Below, one piece after another: positions 44,176 through 53,914 of a DNA stretch of 64,000 bases. Under the pieces are notes generated by a model. That model did not search any database, was not told where the DNA came from, and saw only the letters and a program-made list of their open reading frames with translations. The DNA lies in assembly GCA_017542125.1 (NCBI GenBank), contig JAFXXU010000004.1, positions 20,587-84,586 of the forward strand, written 5' to 3'. This DNA is from Ruminococcus sp. Lineage in GTDB: Bacteria > Bacillota > Clostridia > Oscillospirales > Ruminococcaceae. The position numbers and the translations under genes were made by a program. Within the stretch, counting starts at the first letter, position 1. Each line of letters starts with the position of its first letter.

Positions 44176-47088
44176 TTATTCTTCCTGATCCTCTTTTATC
44201 ACGCTTCGGACTATCTCGCCCAAGTCGTCGTCCTCATCGGGGCCGCTGTCGGGGATCACAGGAGGCACGGCAGCCTCGGCCTGAGGCTTATCCTCTGCCT
44301 TTACGCCGCGGAGCTCCGCCTTGACGAACAGCCTGCGCATCATCCTGCCCTCCTTGTATTCAAGGAAGAAGATAAGCAGCAGAATGATAAATCCGCTTAT
44401 GGTGATGATGACCGCCAGCTTGTGGTAGTTGGGCGCAAAGCTCATAGTTACGGTATTCTCGCCCTCTTCGAGGGGGATGGTTATAAGGGCGTCAAGGGAT
44501 TTGAGAGGCTTTACATCCTTGCCGTTGACGGTGATCTCCCAGCCCTCCTCATAGGGGATGGTGGTGAAGAGATACTGCCCTGCCGTGGCTGTCACCTTGC
44601 CCTCAACATACTTATCCTCGTGAGTAGTGAGCTCCCAGGTGCGGGTCTTGAGCTGGTCTATGGCCTGCTTGAAGGCTTCCCTGTCGAAGGTGCAGAAATA
44701 CTCATCCAGCCAGAAGGCTTCCTTATCGTCGTTAGCGATGGTGATCCTTATCCTCACCGACTCGCCCTCGGTGAACTCGCCCAGGTTGAGAATGGAGTAA
44801 TTATCCCCGACGAAGAACTGTCCGCCGAATTCCATCGTGGTCTCACCCGCCTGGTAAAGATCCTCCGGCTGATACCACACGTTCACGCTTCTCTCGTACT
44901 TGGTGGGCAGGAACATATAGAGCTCGGAGTCCCTGTCCATCCTGACGACGTAGTCAACATGACACTCGGCCTTGGTCTGATCCTTCACCTGATACTTAAC
45001 GTGGCCGTCCACGAGAGGCGCCTTTCTCAGGTTCTCATCGTCCAGCTTATAGGGACGCAGCTTGTGGAAGAACTCATAATCACTGTCGGAGGATATGAGA
45101 GAATTAAGGATTATCTCCTGATTCTCAAAAGGATCGGTATCCGAGAGGACGATCTCAAGCACCTTTGGGTCGGCAGCTAGGCCCAGACCCAGAGCATAGG
45201 GGTTCTTGTAGAACTGATACTGAGCCTCCTGCTCGTCGATATGGGTGGCGAGGTGATAATCCTTGGGGATCTTGTTGCGCCCGTCCTTGAAGCGTCCCTT
45301 GCGGCGGTCCTCGTACTCGTCCTTGGTCATTATATACTTGATGTCAAAGAGGGCATCGGTGATCAGAGTCTCGCCGTCATACTTGATATAATGCCCGCCG
45401 TAGGCATAGCCCAGCTGGTGGAGCATTGTAAGGGCGGGGGAATTCATAGTTGAGCTGGAATGGGAAACACCCATATAATCCGTGCCTATCGGGTCATTCA
45501 CCGTTCTGTGGAAGGTGGACTCCACCCGGTAGAAGGGGGAATCGTCAAACTGCCTGAGATTCTCTATGGCGTCCCGGGTATCGCTCATATAGGGCTCGTA
45601 GGAGTCGTACTTGCTGTAAGCCACATCCTTGTCTATCTTATGGACGGTATCCATGGCGTTTACCATAAGCTCCATTGAGAACAGCAGGACTATTGCCACC
45701 GAGAGCACCTTATGCCCCTTATATCTCTTCCAGAGGTAGATAAGCAGGAAGAACACCGCCAGCGCTATGGCAGAGAACCATATTCCCTGGATGACGCCGT
45801 ATTTCTTTTCGCCCTCTGTCCTGGCCTCGAAGATCTGGAAGTGCTCGTAGTTTTCCCGCTCGCACCAGAAGAGGAAGGCCATCAGGGCTGCAAATACCCC
45901 GCCTATCTCCTTGACGGTGAAGCCGTCGGATTCCTCCCAGGCTCTGTAAGCCATCAGCAGCAGCACGAAGGAGAAGCAGAAGGAGTAGCGGTAAGGCAGC
46001 CAGTTGGGCACCTGAAAGCCGTGCCATACGATATCAATGGGCTTGATATACATACAGATGACCAGCACCGACGCCAGCAGCACCTTGGAGACCTTCTCCT
46101 TTATGGGGATGCGCTTGTTCAGAAAGAACAGGGGCACCAGCAGCAGCACAGCGCTGCCGCAGTAGATCATCGGCAGCCCCTTGGGGTAGACCGTATCGTA
46201 GGTCATGGGGAAGAGCTTGGTGATGAAGGTCATCATATCGAACTGAGTCGCCAGGCTCCAGTTGGGGGTGGTGAATTCAAACTTGCCCAGCTTCAGCGAA
46301 TTATAGACGGGTATCAGCACGATAGCTGCGATCATCAGAGCCGTTACAGTTGCGGCGACGGCCTGTAAAAACCGCACGCCGAAATGCTTGGGGACTATCC
46401 TCCCCGGCTGGCTGAAGCTGACGAATATGAAATAGCAGAAGGTGAAGAACGCCACCATATAGCCGATATAGAAATGGGAGATGAACATCAGCGCCAGGGG
46501 CACGATGTAGGGCACCATTTTGCCCTCCTCCATAAGGCGGTGGCAGCCGTGGCAGATCAGCGGCAGGAGGATGAGCCCGTCCAGCCACATAGGATCCATA
46601 GTCTGGACTACCATATAGCTCATCAGGGCATAGCAGCTGCTGAACACGATAAGAGCGGTATTCGATGGGTTATGCCGCTTCCGCATAAAGAAAGCGAAGG
46701 TCACGGCCGAGCAGCCGATCTTGGTGAGGATCATCATTTCCACCGCGCCGCACATCCAGGTCCTGGGCAGCAGGCAGATTATGAGCATAAAGGGGCTTGC
46801 CAGGTAGTAGGCGAAGATGCCGAACATTTCGCCCGAAAGGTTCCGGGACCAGTCGTACATCAGGCTGCCGTCGCCCCAGAAGGAATCTCTGAGAGCCTCA
46901 TAGTAATAGACATACTGCCCGTTGAGGTCCAGCACCAGCACGGAGTTATTGCCGTAGGGGTGGACGCCGAAGGCAGCATAGGTTATATACATCACTGCTA
47001 TGGGTATTATGAAGATCAGCAGATAGATCTTCTTACCCGGAAAAAGAGCCTCTATTCGCCGCAGGAGCGGCGCGCGTGTTTCGCTCAC
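44176..47088 (-). CDS. YfhO-family integral membrane protein
   Basis: A 970-residue protein. The first ~480 residues hold about a dozen membrane helices with the family's early motif DLNGQYVYYYEALRD. A large extracytoplasmic domain follows (about 490-900), then a final helix (LAVIITISGFIILLLIFFLEY) and an acidic cytoplasmic tail. YfhO proteins resemble GT-C glycosyltransferases; Bacillus YfhO and a Listeria relative glycosylate lipoteichoic acid together with a GT2 enzyme. The gene directly follows a GtrB-like GT2 gene with no gap, fitting that pair: GT2 makes the lipid-linked sugar and YfhO transfers it outside. The sugar is unknown. Confidence 0.9.
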   Translation of the reverse strand: MSETRAPLLRRIEALFPGKKIYLLIFIIPIAVMYITYAAFGVHPYGNNSVLVLDLNGQYVYYYEALRDSFWGDGSLMYDWSRNLSGEMFGIFAYYLASPFMLIICLLPRTWMCGAVEMMILTKIGCSAVTFAFFMRKRHNPSNTALIVFSSCYALMSYMVVQTMDPMWLDGLILLPLICHGCHRLMEEGKMVPYIVPLALMFISHFYIGYMVAFFTFCYFIFVSFSQPGRIVPKHFGVRFLQAVAATVTALMIAAIVLIPVYNSLKLGKFEFTTPNWSLATQFDMMTFITKLFPMTYDTVYPKGLPMIYCGSAVLLLVPLFFLNKRIPIKEKVSKVLLASVLVICMYIKPIDIVWHGFQVPNWLPYRYSFCFSFVLLLMAYRAWEESDGFTVKEIGGVFAALMAFLFWCERENYEHFQIFEARTEGEKKYGVIQGIWFSAIALAVFFLLIYLWKRYKGHKVLSVAIVLLFSMELMVNAMDTVHKIDKDVAYSKYDSYEPYMSDTRDAIENLRQFDDSPFYRVESTFHRTVNDPIGTDYMGVSHSSSTMNSPALTMLHQLGYAYGGHYIKYDGETLITDALFDIKYIMTKDEYEDRRKGRFKDGRNKIPKDYHLATHIDEQEAQYQFYKNPYALGLGLAADPKVLEIVLSDTDPFENQEIILNSLISSDSDYEFFHKLRPYKLDDENLRKAPLVDGHVKYQVKDQTKAECHVDYVVRMDRDSELYMFLPTKYERSVNVWYQPEDLYQAGETTMEFGGQFFVGDNYSILNLGEFTEGESVRIRITIANDDKEAFWLDEYFCTFDREAFKQAIDQLKTRTWELTTHEDKYVEGKVTATAGQYLFTTIPYEEGWEITVNGKDVKPLKSLDALITIPLEEGENTVTMSFAPNYHKLAVIITISGFIILLLIFFLEYKEGRMMRRLFVKAELRGVKAEDKPQAEAAVPPVIPDSGPDEDDDLGEIVRSVIKEDQEE

Positions 47089-48051
47089 TTAACTGTCTCC
47101 TCTGTTATTCTTTCTGACTATGTCCCGGATTATATACCTGGGGCGCTGCTTGACCTCTTCATATATCTTGGATATATAGAAGCCGATTATACCCAGGCTG
47201 AACATAATGATGCTGGATGTAAGCAGCTGGAGTATGATGACCGTGGGGAAGCCCGCGTCGGATTCGCCCAGTATCTTCTGGACGACGGTGGTTATGCCCA
47301 GTATCAGCGAGATTATGAAAGTTATCACTCCGCAGACGGTAACTATCTGCATAGGCGCCGAGGTGAAGGAGGTTATATTGTTGATGGCGAACTTGATTAG
47401 CCCTCGGGTAGTCCACTTGGACTCGCCCACTTCCCTCTCAGCCACCTCAAAATAGACCTTCTCGGTCTTAAAGCCCACCCAAGAGCTCATAGCCCGGAAG
47501 AAGGTGAGCCTTTCGGGCATCCTCATCAGGGCGTCCACGGCTCTGCGGTCAAGGAGCTTGAAATCCGAGGCTGCGTTCATATCCAGCCCCGAGGCCTTGT
47601 TTATCATCTTGTAAAACAGCAGCGAGAATCCGCGGTAGGCTTTCTTTTCCTTGCCCCTGTCGGCTTTCCTGCCCTCTACCACGTCTATATCATTGTTCTT
47701 CCAGATCTTATACATCTCGACTATGGTCTCCGGCGGGTGCTGGAGGTCGCAGTCCATAAGGACGCAAGCGTCGCCCGTGGCAGTTTCCAGTCCGGCGAAG
47801 ATAGCGCTCTCCTTGCCGAAATTGCGGCTGAAATTCACGGCGACTATCCGCTCGTCACGCTCAGCCATTTTTTCGAGGCGATCCCAGGTGCCGTCCGAGG
47901 AGCCGTCGTTGACGAAGACCAGCTCAAAGGGAATGGAGTTTTCCTCCATTATCTTGGTCACCACCGCGGCGGTATGATCCACGTTGCCCTCCTCGTTATA
48001 GCTGGGGATGATTATAGATATTTTCTCTTTCTTTCCCATTTCTGCTGTCAT
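47089..48051 (-). CDS. Family 2 glycosyltransferase (GtrB/DPM1-like)
   Basis: A 320-residue enzyme with a cytoplasmic GT-A domain (SIIIPSYNEEGNVDHT, VFVNDGSSDGTWD and VLMDCDLQHPPE, the metal-binding DXD-like site, and DFKLLDRRAVDAL) and two C-terminal membrane helices (about 230-250 and 265-290). Relatives transfer a sugar to undecaprenyl phosphate. It is immediately followed by the YfhO-like gene. An alternative start is the ATG at 48037-48039. A strong hairpin, CCGGTATC-N6-GATACCGG (48085-48106), lies in its leader. Confidence 0.93.
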   Translation of the reverse strand: MTAEMGKKEKISIIIPSYNEEGNVDHTAAVVTKIMEENSIPFELVFVNDGSSDGTWDRLEKMAERDERIVAVNFSRNFGKESAIFAGLETATGDACVLMDCDLQHPPETIVEMYKIWKNNDIDVVEGRKADRGKEKKAYRGFSLLFYKMINKASGLDMNAASDFKLLDRRAVDALMRMPERLTFFRAMSSWVGFKTEKVYFEVAEREVGESKWTTRGLIKFAINNITSFTSAPMQIVTVCGVITFIISLILGITTVVQKILGESDAGFPTVIILQLLTSSIIMFSLGIIGFYISKIYEEVKQRPRYIIRDIVRKNNRGDS

Positions 48052-48146
48052 TTCCTTCCCAAAGGTATGCCCGGAAGCAGACAGCCGGTATCGTGGGGGA
48101 TACCGGTTCTCTGCATCCGGTCATTGCTTTTCCCGTAAAGCAACCA

Positions 48147-48177
48147 AACTGCTGCGGAAAAAACTCCCGCAGCAGTT
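48147..48177 (-). terminator. Terminator of the PspA/GIDE operon
   Basis: AACTGCTGCGG...CCGCAGCAGTT with a moderately T-rich tail on the reverse strand, 10 bases past the GIDE gene stop. Confidence 0.75.
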
Positions 48178-48186
48178 GATGCCTGA

Positions 48187-48996
48187 TTATTTCTTTGCGA
48201 TGCCTACTATGAACAGCACCAGACCCAGCAGTGCCAGGCCGAGGCCGCCGACCAGCGAAGTGGTCTGGGAGCTCTTCTTGCTCTTGAGCAGCTGCTCCTC
48301 GGATTTTGAGGTCACGATGAAGGGATCCTTGCCGTTCTTCGGGGGGCCGATATAGATGCGGTTGGACATCATATAAGCCTCACCCAGCACGTAGAGCGCG
48401 GTATTGAGGGCAAAGGTCTTCTCGATCAGCTTATAGCCGATGATACGGTGCCCTGTGCCGTTGGCTCTTACTCCGCCGAAGCCAAAGCTCCTGGCGGGAG
48501 CGGGGTTGCCCGTATTGCTCCTATCGAGGACGTCGTAGCTCTTATCCAGCTCCAGCTTGTTCTCGATGCCCTTGGTCTCGATAACTATCTCATTGCCTGC
48601 GGGATCCTTAACCAGCAGCTCGGCGTTGGAAACTTCCTCGCCCATCTTCTGCTCGCTGCGGTTGGTGCGGATCCTTTTATTGCCGTTGGCATCGCGGTAC
48701 TCCTCGGAGTTCTCGCTCACCTGATAGTTCTCGGCAACGTAGAAGGCCACTCTGGTATTGGAGTAGGGGGTGACCACATTCCCGTTGGTGGAAGCGATAC
48801 CCTTGAACTCCACCAGCTCGCGGTAGTTGGGGTCGTAGTCCTGCATAGCCTCGAGGGCTTCCTTGATCTCCTCATAGGTCTTGGTAGGCTGTGCCTGGAT
48901 CTCGAGCGCCACATTGGCGCTCTTGGCTCTCTGGAAAACGCAGAGATAAACTCCCAGCGCCACCAGAGCTATACCGATGATGATAAGCACTATCAT
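48187..48996 (-). CDS. GIDE-domain (E3-ligase-like) membrane protein
   Basis: A 269-residue protein with an N-terminal membrane helix (1-22), a GIDE-like middle domain (ELVEFKGIASTNGNVVTPYSNTRVAFY, then IIGYKLIEKTFALNTALYVLGEA) and a C-terminal helix (about 247-266). In eukaryotes the GIDE fold belongs to the mitochondrial ligase MUL1; bacterial versions lack the RING finger, as here. It is the last gene after pspA. Bacterial GIDE proteins often neighbour envelope-stress genes, so a membrane-stress role is plausible. Confidence 0.8.
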   Translation of the reverse strand: MIVLIIIGIALVALGVYLCVFQRAKSANVALEIQAQPTKTYEEIKEALEAMQDYDPNYRELVEFKGIASTNGNVVTPYSNTRVAFYVAENYQVSENSEEYRDANGNKRIRTNRSEQKMGEEVSNAELLVKDPAGNEIVIETKGIENKLELDKSYDVLDRSNTGNPAPARSFGFGGVRANGTGHRIIGYKLIEKTFALNTALYVLGEAYMMSNRIYIGPPKNGKDPFIVTSKSEEQLLKSKKSSQTTSLVGGLGLALLGLVLFIVGIAKK

Positions 48997-49031
48997 ACTC
49001 TTTAATTCCCGTCTTTAAGTATTTTCAGTAA

Positions 49032-49730
49032 TTATACGCCGGCAGTACCGTCGTCAGCAGGAGCGGAGGTCTGGCCCAGCTCAGCCATAAGTCTTGCCAT
49101 CTCGGCGTCAACGGCGGAGTCAGCTTCCAGCTGAGCAAAGGGATCGGGCTCGTTGGAGGTGCCTGCGAGATCGGTGAAGGCCTCAGCCTGAGCTTCCTTA
49201 GCCTCGATCTTCTCTTCCATCTTGTCAAGCTTATTGAAAGCAGAGGAAGAATCCATATTGCCGAGGGTCTTTGCCATGCTCTTCTGAGCGTCTGCCATCT
49301 TGGAGCGGGCGATGAGCATGCTCTGACGGCTCCTTGCCTCGTCCAGTTTCATCTTGAGGGCGTCTACCTGGCCCTTGATGGTGTTTACCTGAGCGGTAGC
49401 GGTATCGTACATCTGCTGATACTGCTCGACCTGCTTGTCTGCATTGACCTTTCTCTGGAGAGCCATCTTAGCCAGATCCTGGTTGCCCTGCTGGAGAGCA
49501 GCCTTAGCCTTGTTCTCCCAGGAAGCGGACTCAGCCTTAGCCTTGTCGAGCTGCTTGCCCAGCTGTCTCTGCGAGCCCATAGCCTGGCCGAGAGCGTTGG
49601 TGCACTTCTCCAGCTCCTTCTCCATATCAATGATGATCTGCTTGACCATCTTCTCCGGATCTTCGCACTTGTCCAGCAGGTCGTTGATGTTTGCCTTCAG
49701 GATATCTCCTATTCTCTGAAAAATTGCCAT
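49032..49730 (-). CDS. pspA: PspA/IM30 family membrane-stress protein
   Basis: A 232-residue, mostly coiled-coil protein opening MAIFQRIGDILKANINDLLD with the family's conserved DPEKMVKQIIIDME, then long heptad helices to about 180 and an acidic tail. PspA proteins form ESCRT-III-like polymers that stabilise the cytoplasmic membrane. It starts behind GGAGG. Two small membrane proteins are encoded upstream and a GIDE protein downstream, together a probable membrane-stress operon. Confidence 0.92.
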   Translation of the reverse strand: MAIFQRIGDILKANINDLLDKCEDPEKMVKQIIIDMEKELEKCTNALGQAMGSQRQLGKQLDKAKAESASWENKAKAALQQGNQDLAKMALQRKVNADKQVEQYQQMYDTATAQVNTIKGQVDALKMKLDEARSRQSMLIARSKMADAQKSMAKTLGNMDSSSAFNKLDKMEEKIEAKEAQAEAFTDLAGTSNEPDPFAQLEADSAVDAEMARLMAELGQTSAPADDGTAGV

Positions 49731-49768
49731 AGTGTTTTCCTCCTATAATTGAATATTATGTTCCGACA

Positions 49769-50362
49769 TCAATGTCGGTCAGTTACTTTAGCTTTGCGCT
49801 CCTGGGTGCGTTCAAACTGTATCCTCAGTTTGTTGAAGCCCAGGCCGCAGTCTGCCAGCAGGATGTAGCCTGCTATCTTGATCACCGCCAGCACGGCACC
49901 CGCAGCGTCCGCGGCGACGGTGCCTTCGGCTATGCGGTTCACGATATCAGCGGCGATGACCGTTCCCATAGCTGCCGCGAAGAACAGGAACTTCTTTGTG
50001 ACCTTCCCGGTCAGCGGCTCGTTCTCGAACACCTCCGGGTTATCGGCGAAGATGCGCAGGAGCCTCCAGAAGAACAGCAGCGCCAGCAGGACAGTTGCCG
50101 CCTGATTGACAGCCCCGTCGATATTGGGGAGCAGGCCGCTCTTGTCTCTCGTCACAAACGCCCCCACAGCGGCTGCCGCGCAGGCCCCGATAAAGAGCAG
50201 CGCAACGCTTTTGAGCCTTCTGGCCTCGGGGACGAATTCGGAAAGCTCGGCGATACCGCCCGCCATAAACAGCCCGCCCACCAGTTTAAGGGCATATCCG
50301 AAGGCCCAGGCGGGGTTGAGCTGAAGGTTTGCAAGCAGAAAGCCTGCCATAAAGAAATTCAT
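49769..50362 (-). CDS. Multi-pass membrane protein of the PspA operon
   Basis: A 197-residue protein with about five membrane helices (for example ALKLVGGLFMAGGIAEL, VALLFIGACAAAAVGAFV, AATVLLALLFFWRLLRI and AVLAVIKIAGYILLADCGL) and a short basic C-terminal tail. It starts 3 bases after the preceding gene. No family recognised. Gene order points to a role as membrane partner or sensor for PspA. Confidence 0.75.
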   Translation of the reverse strand: MNFFMAGFLLANLQLNPAWAFGYALKLVGGLFMAGGIAELSEFVPEARRLKSVALLFIGACAAAAVGAFVTRDKSGLLPNIDGAVNQAATVLLALLFFWRLLRIFADNPEVFENEPLTGKVTKKFLFFAAAMGTVIAADIVNRIAEGTVAADAAGAVLAVIKIAGYILLADCGLGFNKLRIQFERTQERKAKVTDRH

Positions 50363-50365
50363 AGC

Positions 50366-50806
50366 TTACAGTTTGAACTGGTCATCGTCATCCTTGCGGG
50401 AGGGCTTCTTCTGGAAGAGCACCTTTGCCACAAGGCCTGCGCCCGCGAAGATCAGACCGAATGCAAGCACATAGACATACATCGAATCGCTCTTTGCGGT
50501 AAAATGCACCGAGTTGATCATTGCGATTATTATTACCACTACACCGAGGGCCGTGACTATCCCCCCGACGGTCTTCTTTTCCATAAGGAACATCAGGAAA
50601 ATACCTATGAGCAGCGGGAAGAGCATGACGCCCGCCGTCATATTCCAGTTGCCGATTCGCCAGCCGAAGTTCCAGCTTACGGAAAACAGGTTCATAGCCC
50701 AGAATATTCCGCCGCCGAGCATCATTACGCCCAGAAAGAACTGCAGGAGCTCGTGATCGGCTTCGCCCCTGACATTGGCCTTGAAATACTTAGTCAATCC
50801 TTTCAT
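50366..50806 (-). CDS. Four-helix membrane protein, first gene of the PspA operon
   Basis: A 146-residue protein with about four membrane helices (LLQFFLGVMMLGGGIFW, GVMLFPLLIGIFLMFLM, IVTALGVVVIIIAMI and VYVLAFGLIFAGAGLVAKVL) and a mixed-charge tail (KKPSRKDDDDQFKL). It starts behind AAAGGGG and heads the operon with a consensus promoter. No family recognised; possibly a membrane-state sensor. Confidence 0.75.
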   Translation of the reverse strand: MKGLTKYFKANVRGEADHELLQFFLGVMMLGGGIFWAMNLFSVSWNFGWRIGNWNMTAGVMLFPLLIGIFLMFLMEKKTVGGIVTALGVVVIIIAMINSVHFTAKSDSMYVYVLAFGLIFAGAGLVAKVLFQKKPSRKDDDDQFKL

Positions 50807-50854
50807 TCATCATACCCCTTTCTTTATACGCCGGGATCCTGCCCGACTACATCA

Positions 50855-50883
50855 ATTATATATTATTTTTTTGTGTATGTCAA
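50855..50883 (-). promoter_or_regulatory. Promoter of the PspA/GIDE operon
   Basis: TTGACA (50878-50883), 17 bases, TATAAT (50855-50860) on the reverse strand, about 40 bases before the first start codon. No sigma-54 type site was seen. Confidence 0.88.
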
Positions 50884-51090
50884 TATTTTTGACCTATTTT
50901 TGCAGCCGAAAAGGGTTATTTCTACCAAAACGATAACGTTTGAGACAGCGCGGCTCACAAATTTCAGCAATTATCCGAACGCTAAAGCCCCGACAAAGAA
51001 CACTCCCTGCGGTATAGTGAACTTTTCGGGGATTGCTCCTGCCTGTCAGGGGTTCGTCTGACCTTGAAAGGGGCGGTGCTGAGGCATAAG

Positions 51091-51122
51091 AAAAAGCACT
51101 TCCGCAGGTCTGCGGGAGCGCT
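51091..51122 (-). terminator. Terminator of the exporter/DUF1854 operon
   Basis: On the reverse strand AGCGCTCCCGCA...TGCGGAAGTGCT followed by TTTTTCTT, just past the last stop codon. Confidence 0.85.
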
Positions 51123-51133
51123 TTTGAGTGTCT

Positions 51134-53320
51134 TTACTGTGCTGCCGGCTGCGGCTCGGCTTTCTTCATCTTGGTGGTCTGGCGCTGAGCCATTACAAGA
51201 CGGTAGTAGACGCCGCCCCGCTTCATCAGCTCGTTATGGGTGCCTACCTCAGCCAGCCTGCCCTTATCCAGAACTATGAGCCTGTCGGCATTGGAGAGGG
51301 TGGAGAGTCTGTGGGCGATGGCGATGGTAGTTCTGCCCTCGGTGAGCTTGGCCAAGGCCTGCTGTATCTGCTTCTCGGTCTGGGTATCGAGGGAGGCTGT
51401 GGCCTCGTCCAGGATGATGATCTTGGGGTCGTGGAGGAGGGCTCTGGCGATGGCTATACGCTGGCGCTCGCCTCCCGACAGCTGGAAGCCCTTGTTGCCC
51501 ACCCGGGTATTATAGCCGTCGGGCAGCTTGACGATGAAATCGTGGGCGTTGGCGATCTTTGCCGCCTTGATTATATCCTCCAGGGGTGCGGAGGGGCGGG
51601 CATAGCAGATATTGTCCAGCACCGAGCCGTCGAAGAGGAAGGTCTCCTGCAGTACCACGCCCACCTGGGAGCGGAGGCTGTGCTGGGAGATATGCTTTAT
51701 GGGCACGCCGTCTATGCGTATCTCGCCCTGGGTGGCGTCGTAGAGGCGGAGGATCAGGTTTATCATCGTGGATTTGCCCACGCCGGAGTGACCCACTATG
51801 CCTATCATCTCGCCCTTGTTTATCTTGCAGGATATGCCCTTGAGTACCGGCACATAGGCCTTATAGCCGAAGTAGACGTCGTCGAACTCGATATCGCCCT
51901 GAATGTCCAGCTCAACGCTGTCGGAGCTGTCACGGACGTCAGACTGCTCATCGAGTATCTCAAACACCTTCCCTGCCGAGACAGAGGTGTCGGCAAGGGT
52001 ACGGGGTATCTGTATCATCCAGCGGATGGGCTCGTAGAGCATAGCCACATAGGTGGTGAACTGTATCAGCTCGCCCAGGCTCATCTGGCGGTCGAGTATC
52101 ATCGAGCCTCCGAAATAGAGCACAAGGAAGTTGCCTATGGTCAGCACGAACTCTGAGAAGGGTATGGTGAGGTACCACATTATCTCAGCTCTTACGCAGG
52201 CCTTTGCCCAGGTGGAGGAGCAGTTCTCATAGCGCTGGATCTCTCTGGCTTCGCTGCCGAAGGACTTGACTACCCTGATGCCGTTCAGGATATCGTGGAG
52301 GGTCTCGCTGTGCATTTTGGAGTGCTTCCAGACGGCGGTATAGCGTATGGCCATAACGCTGAACAGCTTCTTGACTATGAGGAACACAAAGGGCACCGGG
52401 ACTATGGTCAGCAGGGCGAGACGCCAGTCCATAAAGAAGAGTATCCCACCGATGATGACCAGGGAGAGCAGCTTGACTATGGCGTCCTTGCCGTTGGCGG
52501 TGATGAATTCCTCCAGCTTTGCAGCGTCGTGGGAGACACGGTTTATCAGCTCGCCCGCTGTCCTCTTGGAGATAGACCCCAGCGAGAGCTGCTGCGAGCG
52601 CTCAAAGACCTCCTGCCTGAGGTCGCGCCCGATGCTCAGGGCGGTCTTGAAGGAGTTCTTCATATTGAAATACTCCAGCAATCCTCCCAGCAAAAGCATC
52701 GAGACTATGGTGATCACGATGGCTATGAAGCCCGACCACTCGTCGCAGCGGGGGGTGACGTAATCATCAATGATCATCCTGTCAAGATAGGGCATTATTA
52801 CCCATATGAGCTGTGAAAGCACGGTGCAGACCACAGCCGTCAAGAAATACCTTTTGTAGGGCCCTATCCGCTTTATCAGGCGCAGCAGGGTCGAGCCCTT
52901 GCTCTTGCAGAATATGCACTCCGACGCACCCTCCAGGGGGAGGCCGCAGTTGGGGCAGGTGGGCTCGTCGTCACCGGTATCGGTGATGAGCTCCCCTGTT
53001 CTGATGTAGTGCTCCAGCAGCTTCATGACCTCGGCGAAGCGGACGAACATATCCTGCGAAAAGCCGCAGAAGCAGACGGCATCGCCGTTTTCAAGTATAC
53101 CCTGCGCCATTGAGGAGCCGATCATACGCCTGCACTCGAACTCCTTGAAGTCCAGAATTTTGTACTGCTGATCCAGCTTGCCGTCAACGAACACATATAT
53201 ATCCTCTCCCGCCACGGTGAACACGCCCTCGCATTTCTCGCCGTCGCCTATAAAGGAGAATGGCAGCGAATAGGCCACGTTCTCAAGCTCTGTGGGGGGA
53301 GAGACCAGGTTCAGTTTCAT
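51134..53320 (-). CDS. ABC exporter with N-terminal accessory domain and zinc ribbon (second subunit)
   Basis: A 728-residue full-length half-transporter. Residues 1-115 form a soluble domain, with a four-cysteine zinc ribbon at 122/125 and 135/138 (CPNC...CIFC). Six membrane helices follow (about 155-440), then an ATPase with Walker A GHSGVGKST, signature LSGGERQR and Walker B IIILDEATASLD. It is the last gene of ABC-DUF1854-ABC and probably forms a heterodimer with the first exporter. I recall this domain set beside DUF1854 in cyanophycin-linked clusters, but no cyanophycin gene is in the window. Substrate unknown. Confidence 0.9.
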   Translation of the reverse strand: MKLNLVSPPTELENVAYSLPFSFIGDGEKCEGVFTVAGEDIYVFVDGKLDQQYKILDFKEFECRRMIGSSMAQGILENGDAVCFCGFSQDMFVRFAEVMKLLEHYIRTGELITDTGDDEPTCPNCGLPLEGASECIFCKSKGSTLLRLIKRIGPYKRYFLTAVVCTVLSQLIWVIMPYLDRMIIDDYVTPRCDEWSGFIAIVITIVSMLLLGGLLEYFNMKNSFKTALSIGRDLRQEVFERSQQLSLGSISKRTAGELINRVSHDAAKLEEFITANGKDAIVKLLSLVIIGGILFFMDWRLALLTIVPVPFVFLIVKKLFSVMAIRYTAVWKHSKMHSETLHDILNGIRVVKSFGSEAREIQRYENCSSTWAKACVRAEIMWYLTIPFSEFVLTIGNFLVLYFGGSMILDRQMSLGELIQFTTYVAMLYEPIRWMIQIPRTLADTSVSAGKVFEILDEQSDVRDSSDSVELDIQGDIEFDDVYFGYKAYVPVLKGISCKINKGEMIGIVGHSGVGKSTMINLILRLYDATQGEIRIDGVPIKHISQHSLRSQVGVVLQETFLFDGSVLDNICYARPSAPLEDIIKAAKIANAHDFIVKLPDGYNTRVGNKGFQLSGGERQRIAIARALLHDPKIIILDEATASLDTQTEKQIQQALAKLTEGRTTIAIAHRLSTLSNADRLIVLDKGRLAEVGTHNELMKRGGVYYRLVMAQRQTTKMKKAEPQPAAQ

Positions 53321-53356
53321 TTGTTTTTCATCTCCTTTGCGGGGAGTTTAGAGGGG

Positions 53357-53902
53357 TCAGGTGAACATCTCCAGGATGCCGCGGCTGCGCTTATCCAGCC
53401 TGTTGATGTCCTTGCAGAAGTATTTGTTGCCGTCGGCATCGTTGACGTAGAGATACTCGGAGGAGAGCATACGGAAGTTTTGGTACCAGTCCCTCACGCA
53501 GATGGTCTTCTCGCCGGAGGTGGTATCCGCCTTGACGAAGATAGAGCCCCGCATATTGTCTCTGATGCTGTAGATCTTGGTGATCTCAGGCATATAATAC
53601 TTATATTCAAGGTATTTGTCCAATAGATCGTACTGTTGTCCGCTCAGCTCGTTCATATTCCTGATGACGCCTATCTCGCGGAATTCCTTCTCCTCGTTCT
53701 CGTAGGAGAGGCTGATATACTCGGTCTTTGAGTAAAATGGGATAAGCCTTGTGGGGTCCACCCTCTTATACTCCCTGCCATCATAGACCGCGGTCAGGAA
53801 GCCGCTTTTCTCTTTGGTGATCTGAAGCTTCGAGCAGTCCAGGATGGTCAGCTTGTCCACCTCATAGACCTCATCCTTTAATATCTTTTCATTGTTTTCC
53901 AT
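53357..53902 (-). CDS. DUF1854 family protein
   Basis: A 181-residue soluble protein of the DUF1854 type, with the blocks LTAVYDGREYKRVDPTRLIP, EEKEFREIGVIRNMNEL and YYMPEITKIYSIRDNMRGSI. It is sandwiched between two ABC exporter genes, 12 bases after one and 36 before the other. It resembles the N-terminal accessory domains of the exporters in context and may be their cytoplasmic partner. Biochemical role unknown. Confidence 0.88.
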   Translation of the reverse strand: MENNEKILKDEVYEVDKLTILDCSKLQITKEKSGFLTAVYDGREYKRVDPTRLIPFYSKTEYISLSYENEEKEFREIGVIRNMNELSGQQYDLLDKYLEYKYYMPEITKIYSIRDNMRGSIFVKADTTSGEKTICVRDWYQNFRMLSSEYLYVNDADGNKYFCKDINRLDKRSRGILEMFT

Positions 53903-53914
53903 AGGCTCACCTCC

